From the NCBI RefSeq assembly GCF_001941965.1, contig NZ_MKZO01000058.1, positions 248,001-312,000 on the forward strand: a stretch of 64,000 nucleotides of DNA. Reading direction: 5' to 3'. The first letter of the stretch is position 1. Every line of letters begins with the position of its first letter. Made by a program: the position numbers and the translations under genes. This stretch comes from Pseudomonas putida. GTDB lineage: Bacteria > Pseudomonadota > Gammaproteobacteria > Pseudomonadales > Pseudomonadaceae. A model generated the notes under the pieces. The model did not search any database and was not told the origin of the DNA. It saw nothing but the letters and a program-made list of their open reading frames with translations. Of this stretch, positions 35,068-42,207 are shown one piece after another.

Positions 35068-35122
35068 GCGGGGACGCACCGGGTGGTGAAGTCGGAGTGG
35101 TTTGGGTCGGATATGTGGTTGG
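35068..35122 (+). pseudogene. Remnant of a RES toxin gene 3' end
   Basis: These 55 bases align without gaps to 33231-33285 of the intact RES gene with about ten mismatches. In the matching frame the remnant reads RVVKSEWFGSDMWL against RVVRQERFGLDTRL. No antitoxin or toxin 5' part is present; the sequence jumps from copy-2 hydrolase upstream DNA straight into this tail, so an internal deletion removed the rest. Confidence 0.65.
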
Positions 35123-35145
35123 GAGGGGTGAGTTATTGGGTGATT

Positions 35146-35253
35146 ACTACCCAAGAAACTACCCAAGAAACTACCCAAGAAACTACCCAAGAAACTACCC
35201 AAGAAACTACCCAAGAAACTACCCAAGAAACTACCCAAGAAACTACCCAGGAA
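35146..35253. repeat. 12-bp tandem repeat, nine units
   Basis: Nine back-to-back units of ACTACCCAAGAA; the last has one change (ACTACCCAGGAA). All units keep a multiple of three, so the flanking frames stay open, but no ribosome site or family supports translation. Confidence 0.95.
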
Positions 35254-35320
35254 ATGTAGCGGAAATGACTCCAAGGATGCGGCGCCAGCTCCTACCTCGA
35301 CCCTGGCCAATCCAGAAAAC

Positions 35321-35350
35321 AAAAAAGGCCCAGGTTTTCACCTGGGCCTT
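35321..35350 (-). terminator. Terminator originally belonging to tRNA-Arg
   Basis: On the minus strand GGCCCAGG-TGAAAA-CCTGGGCC forms an 8-bp stem followed by six T residues. It lies just outside the left attachment repeat. Before the island inserted it would have stood about ten bases after the 3' end of the minus-strand tRNA-Arg. Confidence 0.75.
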
Positions 35351-35357
35351 CTCGTAT

Positions 35358-35406
35358 ATGGCGCACTCGGCGGGATTCGAACCCACGACCCCTGCCTTCG
35401 GAGGGC
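35358..35406. repeat. attL: 49-bp direct repeat of the tRNA-Arg 3' end
   Basis: Identical over 49 bases to 46554-46602, covering the tRNA 3' end from the CCA through the T-arm into the anticodon stem. Identity stops exactly at GAGGGC, after which the left side reads GAAACG and the right side continues the real tRNA. It is the left boundary of the island. Confidence 0.95.
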
Positions 35407-35493
35407 GAAACGAGGCTCAGTATTTGCGGGGTTATGCCCGTATTCATTGGGCTTTATCGTATGGTTGTGTATGGATATACAGGCCGGTATAGT

Positions 35494-35521
35494 GCTTTTT
35501 GCTGTCACCCTGCTGTCACGG
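35494..35521 (+). repeat. Left copy of 28-bp arm-like direct repeat
   Basis: GCTTTTTGCTGTCAC followed by CCTGCTGTCACGG, matching 46482-46509 at 27 of 28 positions in the same orientation. Each copy holds two CTGTCAC units. Position just inside each end of the island suggests arm-type sites for the integrase or its excision factor. Confidence 0.6.
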
Positions 35522-35533
35522 ATCTGGAGCGCC

Positions 35534-36745
35534 ATGAAAACCAAGTTCACCGCCAAGCTTCTGGCCACCCTGGCGCCCCAGGAAAAGGCCTACCGAGTGC
35601 ACGACACCCAGCAGCCAGGCCTGTGCATCCGGGTGCTCCCGTCCGGCCACATGAGCTACATGGTGACCTGGGGCAGGAACAAGACGGCCACTTTGGGCCG
35701 GGTGAACGTGGTCACGCTTGAGCAGGCCCGCCGGGAAGCTGCCCGGTACCTGGCTGAGGCTCATGAGCACGGGGAACCCCTGGCGATCACCCAGGCTCGG
35801 CTATCCGACGCTATGCCAACGCTGGATACGTTTCTGCGCGACCAGTTCGAGCCCTGGGCGCTGGCGCACCAGCGCGACGGCGACAACAGCGTGCGCGCCA
35901 TCCGCCACAGCTTCGCCGATCTGCTGGCGCTGCCCATGGACCAGGTCACGCAAAAGCGCATCGAGCAGGTGCGTACCGGCTGGCTGGCTGCAGGCCGCTC
36001 ACCGGCCACGGCAAACCGCAACGTCACCAGGTTGAAAGGCCTGCTGAGCCGCGCTGTCGAGTGGGGCGTTCTCCCGGAGCACCCGCTGGCGAAGGTGAAG
36101 CGGCTCAAGGTCGACGCGCGCGGCAGGGTGCGGTACCTAGACCTGGCCGAGGAGCAGGCACTGCGCAAAGCCCTGGACGAGCGCGAGGAAAGCATTCGGG
36201 CCGACCGCGACAGCGCGAACGCCTGGCGCACCGCTCGCAATCGGGAGCTGCTGCCGGATCTGCGCGCCGCCAAGTTCGCCGACCACTTGAAACCACTGGT
36301 TCTGCTGTCATTGAATACCGGCATGCGTCGCGGCGAAGTGTTCAACTTGCATTGGCGTGATGTAAACTTTCAAGGGAAGTTTCTCACGGTAGAGGGCGAA
36401 ACTTCCAAGTCGGGTCAGACCCGCCATATACCGCTGAACAAAGAAGCGCTTGCAGTATTGAAAGCGTGGCGCGGTGACATTGTACGCGTCGGGTTTGTAT
36501 TCCCGGCGAAGGACGCTGGCCGACTCGACAACGTAAAAAAGAGTTGGGATGGTGTATTGAAGTTGGCCAAAGTTGATAACTTTCGCTGGCACGACCTGCG
36601 GCACACATTCGCGTCAAAGTTGGTGATGGCTGGTGTAGCTTTGAATACTGTGCGTGAGCTGTTGGGGCACTCGGACATAGCCATGACCTTGCGCTATGCC
36701 CACCTGGCCCCGGACACCAAGGCCGCAGCCGTAGAGCTGATCTAG
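35534..36745 (+). CDS. int: Tyrosine recombinase (island integrase)
   Basis: Catalyses integration and excision at tRNA-Arg. It is 403 residues. The N-terminal DUF4102/arm-binding-like part (MKTKFTAKLLATLAPQEKAY) is followed by a SAM-like core-binding domain at about 95-200. In the catalytic domain the first Arg is in NTGMRRGEVF (about 263), the HDLRHTF box is near 352, the second His lies in LLGHSD and the nucleophile is in LRYAHL near 386. The ATG at 35534 follows GGAG; the longer frame would run back across the arm repeat. It starts 128 bases inside attL. Confidence 0.93.
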   Translation: MKTKFTAKLLATLAPQEKAYRVHDTQQPGLCIRVLPSGHMSYMVTWGRNKTATLGRVNVVTLEQARREAARYLAEAHEHGEPLAITQARLSDAMPTLDTFLRDQFEPWALAHQRDGDNSVRAIRHSFADLLALPMDQVTQKRIEQVRTGWLAAGRSPATANRNVTRLKGLLSRAVEWGVLPEHPLAKVKRLKVDARGRVRYLDLAEEQALRKALDEREESIRADRDSANAWRTARNRELLPDLRAAKFADHLKPLVLLSLNTGMRRGEVFNLHWRDVNFQGKFLTVEGETSKSGQTRHIPLNKEALAVLKAWRGDIVRVGFVFPAKDAGRLDNVKKSWDGVLKLAKVDNFRWHDLRHTFASKLVMAGVALNTVRELLGHSDIAMTLRYAHLAPDTKAAAVELI

Positions 36746-37299
36746 CAGGCTTCCCACTCAATCTCGGGCGGGTAGTGGCCAAGCTCTATGGTTTGGTCAG
36801 CCATCTCATTTAGCCGTGTCCAGTTTTTGCGGATTGCTTTGAAACTTATTCCAGAGTATCTGCTGAAATAGTTTTCAGTAACCCAGTCAAGAGCTTCCGT
36901 ATATTCGTTATCGGTTGGGAAGATATCGGTGTCTTCGCCTCGAAAAACAGTTTGGGTATGGATGAGCTCCATTAGAACTTGCTCGCGCTGGTTCATTGTG
37001 TAAGGCAATAGCATTGCCGTGCGCACAAGCCGTGTAGGTGCATCAACCGAATTAACAATGTGAAGAATGTCTAGAAAGTAAATTTCATGGCGAGGAATTT
37101 CTTCTGGAATATCGGTGTTGCTGAAATAATCAATTGACATACGAGCAGTAGCAAAAAGCTCACGCAAAGCTTTTTCTACCTGAGTCGTCAAAGAGCGCTC
37201 CTCGATTCTTGAAAGCAGCTCAAGCCCGAACTTCAGCTCTGGCGAAATCCTGAGGGAAAGGGTTTCAGCTTTGACTCTGTTCGGCTGGGCCTTGGCCAT
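36742..37299 (-). CDS. Island-encoded putative RHH-type regulator
   Basis: A 185-residue protein transcribed against the rest of the island. Residues 8-45 (VKAETLSLRISPELKFGLEL, then SLTTQVEKALRELF) look like a ribbon-helix-helix DNA-binding segment; the rest is helical and unrecognised. It is divergent from the AlpA-like operon across a region with an inverted repeat, which is where an island repressor would be expected. Its 3' end overlaps the integrase stop by four bases. An AGGAG site supports ATG 37299. Confidence 0.65.
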   Translation of the reverse strand: MAKAQPNRVKAETLSLRISPELKFGLELLSRIEERSLTTQVEKALRELFATARMSIDYFSNTDIPEEIPRHEIYFLDILHIVNSVDAPTRLVRTAMLLPYTMNQREQVLMELIHTQTVFRGEDTDIFPTDNEYTEALDWVTENYFSRYSGISFKAIRKNWTRLNEMADQTIELGHYPPEIEWEAC

Positions 37300-37399
37300 C
37301 ACAATCTCCTGAACTCATTTCCGAAAATCATGGCACACGCCTGGCTCCGTGTCGATACGTGTCAGTCAGTGTGTTCGTATGTCGTGCAGTGTAAGAAAA

Positions 37400-37440
37400 A
37401 TGTGGACACTCAGTTTTCGGGTCGGCTAAGGTGTCCACAT
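37400..37440. promoter_or_regulatory. Inverted repeat in the island control region (operator candidate)
   Basis: ATGTGGACAC (37400-37409) and GTGTCCACAT (37431-37440) are perfect 10-base inverted copies 21 bases apart, directly upstream of the AlpA-like gene and downstream of the divergent regulator's start. The spacing of about three helical turns suits a dimeric or looping repressor. Confidence 0.55.
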
Positions 37441-37466
37441 CTTTCAATACACCTCAGGAGGTGAAC

Positions 37467-37667
37467 ATGGAACAAGCGATGCCGGTGCAACCAATGGCTG
37501 TAGGCCCTGAGGAGGCTGCACGCCTTACAAGCCACAGCCGGAGCGCGATCTATAGCGCGATCGCGAAAGGAGAGCTGCCGGCCTTCAAATCAGGCAAGCG
37601 CCGACTGATCCTGGTGAAGGAACTGGAAGCTTGGATCAACCGCGTAGCGAAGGAGGGCAGCCGGTGA
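37467..37667 (+). CDS. AlpA/excisionase-like helix-turn-helix protein
   Basis: A 66-residue MerR-like winged-helix protein of the HTH_17/AlpA-Xis type: GPEEAARLTSHSRSAIYSAI, then GELPAFKSGKRRLILVKELE and AWINR. Such proteins start satellite induction or direct excision with the integrase. A strong AGGAGGTG site precedes the ATG by four bases. It leads a small early operon and overlaps the next gene by four bases. Confidence 0.8.
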   Translation: MEQAMPVQPMAVGPEEAARLTSHSRSAIYSAIAKGELPAFKSGKRRLILVKELEAWINRVAKEGSR

Positions 37668-38110
37668 ACGATGTGGATTCAGTCCCGGCAGAGGCGGTAA
37701 TAACGCTGAACCTGGACCAGCGACATCAGATCGCCGATCTGATCGAGGCAGAGAGGGCCATGGCTCGACACTGGTGGACGATGTTGAACGAGATGAGGTG
37801 CAGGGGAGAGCTGCCCGATTGGGTGAAAAAGCAGACGGTGGGGAACGGCGTTGACCATGACCGCTGGAGCGTCGCATGCCAAAGCACGAACAGGGCTGTA
37901 TTCGGGAAGGTCCGGCACATTCGACTCGAGGGTGAGCCGGAATGGGTAAGCGTTCTGCTGGACGACATAGAGTTTGAAGTGACCCGGCGCCAAGCCCCAG
38001 TTGACGGGGCTAAAGGCACCACAGGTAACGACCAGTTGCAGGAGAAGGTGCGCCAACACCTCTCCGGCGATATCGCATTGGTGAGCACCAACGAGAGGGA
38101 CCCATCGTGA
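37664..38110 (+). CDS. Island early protein of unknown function
   Basis: A 148-residue soluble protein with no family I recognise. It begins at GTG 37664, overlapping the AlpA-like stop (GTGA) behind a GGAGG site. The N-terminal 50 residues look helical (LDQRHQIADLIEAERAMARH); the middle is more polar with several tryptophans. Tight coupling places it in the early operon. Confidence 0.65.
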   Translation: MNDVDSVPAEAVITLNLDQRHQIADLIEAERAMARHWWTMLNEMRCRGELPDWVKKQTVGNGVDHDRWSVACQSTNRAVFGKVRHIRLEGEPEWVSVLLDDIEFEVTRRQAPVDGAKGTTGNDQLQEKVRQHLSGDIALVSTNERDPS

Positions 38111-38412
38111 CAGAACAGCAGACCAAGTACAACGACTGTACAAATAACCACCACTCGGGAGAGGTCCTAGCCCCTGCCGTCCTGGCTGACTTCGAAATGT
38201 TCCATCAGAACCAGGCCCGTGACGAGTTCGGGAAGCTTGAGCGCATCATCACCACGATGATTATTCCGGCGCTCGGGCAGCAACATCCGATCTCCAAGCA
38301 CCTTTACGCCCACCTGGAGAACGTCAAGCTGGGTTCGCAGAACTTTTGCTGGCGCCACCGACACATCGGCTACGCATATGGGGCAACAGAGACAGCGCAA
38401 GCGCAAGCTTGA
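38107..38412 (+). CDS. Small island early protein
   Basis: A 101-residue protein starting at GTG 38107, again overlapping the previous stop by four bases. It is helical and rich in Gln and His (DFEMFHQNQARDEFGKLERI; SKHLYAHLENVKLGSQNFCW). No family is recognised. The unbroken chain of overlaps is the main support that it is real. Confidence 0.6.
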   Translation: MTEQQTKYNDCTNNHHSGEVLAPAVLADFEMFHQNQARDEFGKLERIITTMIIPALGQQHPISKHLYAHLENVKLGSQNFCWRHRHIGYAYGATETAQAQA

Positions 38413-38424
38413 CGCCCAGCCCGT

Positions 38425-38826
38425 ATGGCGAGGAAGAAAAAGTACAAGGTCGACTTTGGAGGAGGGCGCGTCCTGGCCCTGCCCTATCGCCTTCTCACGC
38501 ACCCGGCATTCGACTGTCTGACGCCCAAGGCGGTGACGGTCCTCATCAAGTTGGCCCGTAATTACAACGGACACAACAACGGTGATCTGGCGTGCACAGC
38601 GGACATGCTGGCGCAGGGGCGCCCAATGGATGCCAAGACGCTTGCGTCCGCTCTTGAGGAGTTAATTCAGGCAGGGCTCATTGTTCGCACCCGGGAGTAC
38701 AGAAAGGGGCGTGAGAGGGGTATGGCGCGGTGCGCGCTCTATGCAATCACTTGGGCCGCTATCGATGAATGCCCTGGCAAAGACCTTGAGCGATCGCCGG
38801 GTCCGCCAACCTTCAAGTTCATCTGA
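38425..38826 (+). CDS. Winged-helix protein, possible replication initiator
   Basis: A 133-residue basic protein. Residues about 20-100 (LLTHPAFDCLTPKAVTVLIK, then AKTLASALEELIQAGLIVRT) have the look of the winged-helix DNA-binding domain found at the N-terminus of phage and plasmid replication proteins. There is no primase or helicase domain. It lies directly before a region of repeated GGGATTTTTTCC-like palindromes, which supports, but does not prove, a role in starting island replication. Confidence 0.65.
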   Translation: MARKKKYKVDFGGGRVLALPYRLLTHPAFDCLTPKAVTVLIKLARNYNGHNNGDLACTADMLAQGRPMDAKTLASALEELIQAGLIVRTREYRKGRERGMARCALYAITWAAIDECPGKDLERSPGPPTFKFI

Positions 38827-38834
38827 TTTTCGGT

Positions 38835-39001
38835 GGGATTTTTTCCGGCACCTACTGGGATTTTTTCCCAGTCGGTTGAGTTGGTTTGTCTGGTTGCGTG
38901 CGGTTACTGGATAGCGAGGAGCGGCTACTAGGAAAATTTCCCAGTAGTCACCACGGAAACCGGGGCCTCCAGCCGATTGGGTAAACGGAAAAAATCCCAG
39001 T
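38835..39001. other. Repeat-rich region, candidate island replication origin
   Basis: Four related elements lie in the 206-base gap: GGGATTTTTTCC (38835-38846), ACTGGGATTTTTTCCCAGT (38854-38872, near-perfect palindrome), a 23-base palindrome CTACTAGGAAAATTTCCCAG plus TAG (38925-38947) and GGAAAAAATCCCAGT (38987-39001). The A/T runs inside G/C arms and the repeated form are typical of initiator-binding iterons. Confidence 0.55.
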
Positions 39002-39032
39002 CTTATTAAATTACCACCACCGGGGGTATTTC

Positions 39033-39272
39033 ATGGGGGCGGTACTGTTCAAACAAGCCCGCTGCAGCTACGGCTATTCGGGCAAGTGCCAGCGTGCAAA
39101 TGGTCTGTCATTCCTGGTTGTCGAATTTCTTCCGTGGACCGTGATAGGGATGTGCAGGGAGTGCGCCGTTGAGGTGAAGCCCGACCTGATCTGGCTGGCC
39201 AACAAAGCGGCACTGGCCGGCAGTGGCTCAGATCGGGGTGTCGTTCCGGCAAACGAGACGGGGTGCATTTGA
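39033..39272 (+). CDS. Small cysteine-containing island protein
   Basis: A 79-residue protein, start ATG 39033, with cysteines spaced CSYGYSGKC and CREC, which might bind one zinc. No family is recognised. The ribosome site (GGGGGT) is only fair, so expression is uncertain. It lies between the candidate origin and the long leader of the capsid gene. Confidence 0.45.
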   Translation: MGAVLFKQARCSYGYSGKCQRANGLSFLVVEFLPWTVIGMCRECAVEVKPDLIWLANKAALAGSGSDRGVVPANETGCI

Positions 39273-39893
39273 CGCACGGGGTGCAGTAGCTGCAGGGCGG
39301 CATCTAGTGCCGGGGTTGCGGGAGCATTCGGCGAGCCCTCACCGAGGGAACATCGAGCATTCGTCCACCGTGTTGATTTCTACACAGTGTGTAGGAAACG
39401 CCACAGTGGATTGCCGAGACAGACCATTTGATCCGACTCGGCTCAGGTGGTCCGAATCGGCAGGCTTGACCGGGGATGAAGAAAGCCTTGTCGCGGCTCG
39501 ACCCATCATCGATCCGGAAATTCAGGGAATCGGCGCGACCACCCGCCCGGCCTGGGCTGGCGCTGTGTTGCGTGATCCACCGCAGCGGAGGATTTCACGC
39601 CTTACCTACGCCTTATTTGGAATCCCGCATAATCCGCTACACCCTGCGCCACTGCTGGCCCCGGCACACCTTAACGAATTCATGAAAATGGAGGATGCGA
39701 GCCAGGCGGAAGCGAAGTGGGAGAAGTCACTTCACTACCGTTCGTCGGGAAAATATTCGGCGGATCGTGCCTGTAAATGCCACTGAACAAAACGAGACAG
39801 AGCGCGCATCAGGTGGACAGTAAACGTCTGTTTTGACTCGAAAAATGAGCCTATGGTGGGTCTTCGAAAACCCCATCACAGGACCTTTACCTG
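39273..39893. other. 621-base region without a confident gene, upstream of the capsid operon
   Basis: Several frames are open here, the longest giving 187 residues and another 69 residues (39476-39685), but neither has a family match by eye, a good ribosome site or convincing composition. A perfect 15-base palindrome CTACACA-G-TGTGTAG lies at 39380-39394 and could be a regulator site for the structural operon. The capsid-operon promoter should be in this stretch; a packaging site is also possible. Confidence 0.4.
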
Positions 39894-41096
39894 ATGAAAC
39901 TTCACGAACTGCGCGAGAAGCGCACCGCTGCCGTCGAGGGCATGAGAAAGCTGGTGGACACCGCTTCCGCTGCTGGCCGTGACCTGACCACCGACGAATC
40001 CACCCAGTTTGAAACCCTCAAGACCGAGGAGCGTTCGCTGGCCGACCAGATCACTCGCCACGAGCACCTGGCTGATCTGGAGAAGCGCACCGCCGCTCCC
40101 GTCGCCACCGACACCCCTGAGCACCTGGAGAAGCGCGTCAGCGTGATCCGCGTGCTGCGTGCGCAGATGGAAGGCCGCCAACTGGACGGCGCCGAGCGCG
40201 AGTACACCCAGGAAACTGAACGCCGCACCGGTCGCAAGGCCGAGGGCGCATTCGTTCCGTTCGCCGCCCTGGAGCGCCGCGCCAACACCACCGCAACCGC
40301 GCCCGAGCTGGTGGGCACCGACCACCGTGCCGACCTGTACATCGGCCCACTGCGTGAAGCGCTGCTGGCGCGTTCGCTGGGCATCCGCACCCTGACCGGC
40401 CTGGTGGGCAATGTGAGCGTGCCGAAGTTCGGCAGCGGTCTGGAAACCGGTTGGGTCACTGAGGGCCAAGCCGTGCCCGAGGGCCAAATGTCGTTCGACG
40501 GTGTGACCCTGACGCCCAAACATGTCGGCGGCAAGACCGAAATGTCCCGCCAGCTCCTGCAGCAATCGTCGCCAGGCATCGAGCAACTGGTACGCGAAGA
40601 CCTGTCGTTCCTGATCGCCCGCCAGATCGACCGCGCCATCATCAACGGCAGCGGCGCTGCTGGTGAACCGCTGGGCGTTCTGAACACCACCGGCATCCAG
40701 ACTGCCGACATGCCCGCCACTTGGGCCGAGGTGCTGGCGCTGCTGGAGAAGCTGGATGACGTGAACATCACCAACGCCCGCTGGCTGACCACCGCCGCGA
40801 TCCGCACCATCCTGGGCAGCACCGAAAAGGTGGCCGGGTCTGGCAGTGGCTTCCTGTACGACAACGGCACCCTGGCCAACCTGGCGCTGGCGGCATCGAA
40901 GAACGTCCCAGCTGGCAAGCTGATCTTGGGCGACTGGAGCCAGGTCATGCTGGGCGTGTGGTCCGAAGTGGACATTCTGGTGAACCCATACGCCGAGCCT
41001 GCCTACAGCCGCGGGGGTGTGCAGGTCCGTGCAATGGCCACTGTCGACACCGCTGTGCGCCATCCCGAAGGTTTCGTAGTTGCTTCGGAGGCGTAA
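39894..41096 (+). CDS. HK97-family major capsid protein
   Basis: A 400-residue head protein. Residues 1-115 form the helical delta/scaffold domain (MKLHELREKRTAAVEGMRKL; RSLADQITRHEHLADLEKRT), which the island protease should remove. The HK97 fold follows from about 130, with GWVTEGQAVPEGQMSFDGVT, the INGSGAAGEPLGVLNTTGIQ loop and the C-terminal VRAMATVDTAVRHPEGFVV. It opens the structural operon. Assembly into a small island-sized head is inferred from the 11 kb element length. Confidence 0.93.
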   Translation: MKLHELREKRTAAVEGMRKLVDTASAAGRDLTTDESTQFETLKTEERSLADQITRHEHLADLEKRTAAPVATDTPEHLEKRVSVIRVLRAQMEGRQLDGAEREYTQETERRTGRKAEGAFVPFAALERRANTTATAPELVGTDHRADLYIGPLREALLARSLGIRTLTGLVGNVSVPKFGSGLETGWVTEGQAVPEGQMSFDGVTLTPKHVGGKTEMSRQLLQQSSPGIEQLVREDLSFLIARQIDRAIINGSGAAGEPLGVLNTTGIQTADMPATWAEVLALLEKLDDVNITNARWLTTAAIRTILGSTEKVAGSGSGFLYDNGTLANLALAASKNVPAGKLILGDWSQVMLGVWSEVDILVNPYAEPAYSRGGVQVRAMATVDTAVRHPEGFVVASEA

Positions 41097-41098
41097 CC

Positions 41099-41686
41099 AT
41101 GGCTGCCCTGGCGATCGACTACACCCCTAAGACCAAGATCATCCTGTGCGGATTCCTACGCCGCCTGTTTGGTAAGGAGCACCATTTCGTGCTGGACCGT
41201 GGCGACCCCAGGGAAGCGGTTAAGGCCATGGATGTCAACCATCCTGGATTCGCCAATGAGTTGGCCAAGGCGCAGAGCCGTGGGCTTCGCTTCGCGATCT
41301 TCAAGAACGGCCAGAACATCAAGGAAGACGAACTTGGGTTTGGCGGTGCTCGCGAGCTTCGCTTTGTGCCTGTGATCGAGGGAAGCAAACGCGCCGGCCT
41401 GCTGCAGACCATTGTGGGAGTTGCTTTGCTCATCGCTGGGCCTTTCACGGGCGGCGCAACTTATGGTCCTGGGATCGCATTGGTTGCTGGCGGTGTCATC
41501 CAGATGCTCAGCCCGCAGGCCAAGGGGCTGGCACAAAGCGGTGCGCCTGAAAACCTTCCGTCCTACGCCTTTGGCAGCGCCAAAAACACTACCGCCAGCG
41601 GCTTGCCGGTGCCGATCTGCATCGGCGAGCGGCGCTGGGGCGGCGCGATTATCTCCGCTTCGATCGTTGCAGAGGACAAGGCTTGA
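41099..41686 (+). CDS. Lambda gpI-like tail-tip assembly protein
   Basis: A 195-residue protein of the lambda tail-assembly I family: an N-terminal ubiquitin-like part (KIILCGFLRRLFGKEHHFVL; NHPGFANELAKAQSRGLRFA), a central glycine-rich hydrophobic hairpin (GPGIALVAGGVIQMLSPQAK) and a C-terminal LPSYAFGSAKNT, then GLPVPICIGERRWGG, aligning with gpI. In lambda, gpI is needed to build the tail tip with gpJ. Here it stands among head genes with no other tail gene. A GGAGG site precedes ATG 41099, and its stop overlaps the protease start by one base. Confidence 0.8.
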   Translation: MAALAIDYTPKTKIILCGFLRRLFGKEHHFVLDRGDPREAVKAMDVNHPGFANELAKAQSRGLRFAIFKNGQNIKEDELGFGGARELRFVPVIEGSKRAGLLQTIVGVALLIAGPFTGGATYGPGIALVAGGVIQMLSPQAKGLAQSGAPENLPSYAFGSAKNTTASGLPVPICIGERRWGGAIISASIVAEDKA

Positions 41687-42207
41687 TGGAACGCCGAGCA
41701 GCCGCAAGCCTGGAACGGAAAGGCCGGACGTTGTTCGGCTATGCCGCACGTTTCGGCCAACCAGCGCCCATTGAGGGCTTTACCGAAATCATCCTTCCGG
41801 GAGCTTTCAAGCGCTCCCTTGCAGGCCCAGCCGCCGCCAGCATCCGCGCCGTTTACGAGCACGATGATGCAGCCCTATTGGGGCGTGTCGGGGCTGGCAC
41901 CCTGCGCCTTACTGAGGATGACGTGGGCCTTGCGTTCGAACTGGACCTGCCCGACACCAGCCTGGGTCGTGACCTGTCCGAGCTGGTGAAGCGCGGCGAC
42001 GTGGCCGGGTGCTCATTCGGCTTCGTGCCGGTGAAGGAGGACTGGCAAGGCGAGTTGCGCAGCCTGCAGGACGTGGACCTGCACGAAATCACCATCACGG
42101 CGAATCCGGCCTACCCGACCACCACCGTATCGGTGCGCAGCCGCAAACCAATGCTGGCGCTGGCCAATGCCCGTCGATACCTTGAGTTCCTGGAGTGCAT
42201 CCGGTGA
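41686..42207 (+). CDS. HK97-family prohead protease
   Basis: Matures the prohead by cleaving the capsid delta domain. It is 173 residues. The family blocks are GYAARFGQPAPIEGFTEIIL, the catalytic-histidine region AVYEHDDAALLGRV, the serine region VKRGDVAGCSFGF and the HEITITANPAYPTTTV end. ATG 41686 shares one base with the previous stop (TGATG), so the genes are coupled. Confidence 0.92.
   Translation: MERRAAASLERKGRTLFGYAARFGQPAPIEGFTEIILPGAFKRSLAGPAAASIRAVYEHDDAALLGRVGAGTLRLTEDDVGLAFELDLPDTSLGRDLSELVKRGDVAGCSFGFVPVKEDWQGELRSLQDVDLHEITITANPAYPTTTVSVRSRKPMLALANARRYLEFLECIR

Noticed and set aside
35146..35253. CRISPR array
   Set aside because: The 12-bp units are contiguous with no spacers; it is a simple tandem repeat.
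34900..35259. A 119-residue protein ending in TTQE repeats
   Set aside because: The frame runs antisense to the hydrolase start, then through promoter DNA, the RES fossil and the tandem repeat. No ribosome site or family supports it.
35447..35533. Upstream extension of the integrase
   Set aside because: The longer frame would translate the arm-like repeat and att-proximal DNA; ATG 35534 has a GGAG site and matches the usual integrase N-terminus.
39223..39786. A 187-residue gene between the small Cys protein and the capsid gene
   Set aside because: It starts inside the preceding gene in another frame, lacks a ribosome site and shows no recognisable domain; the region is listed as without a confident gene.
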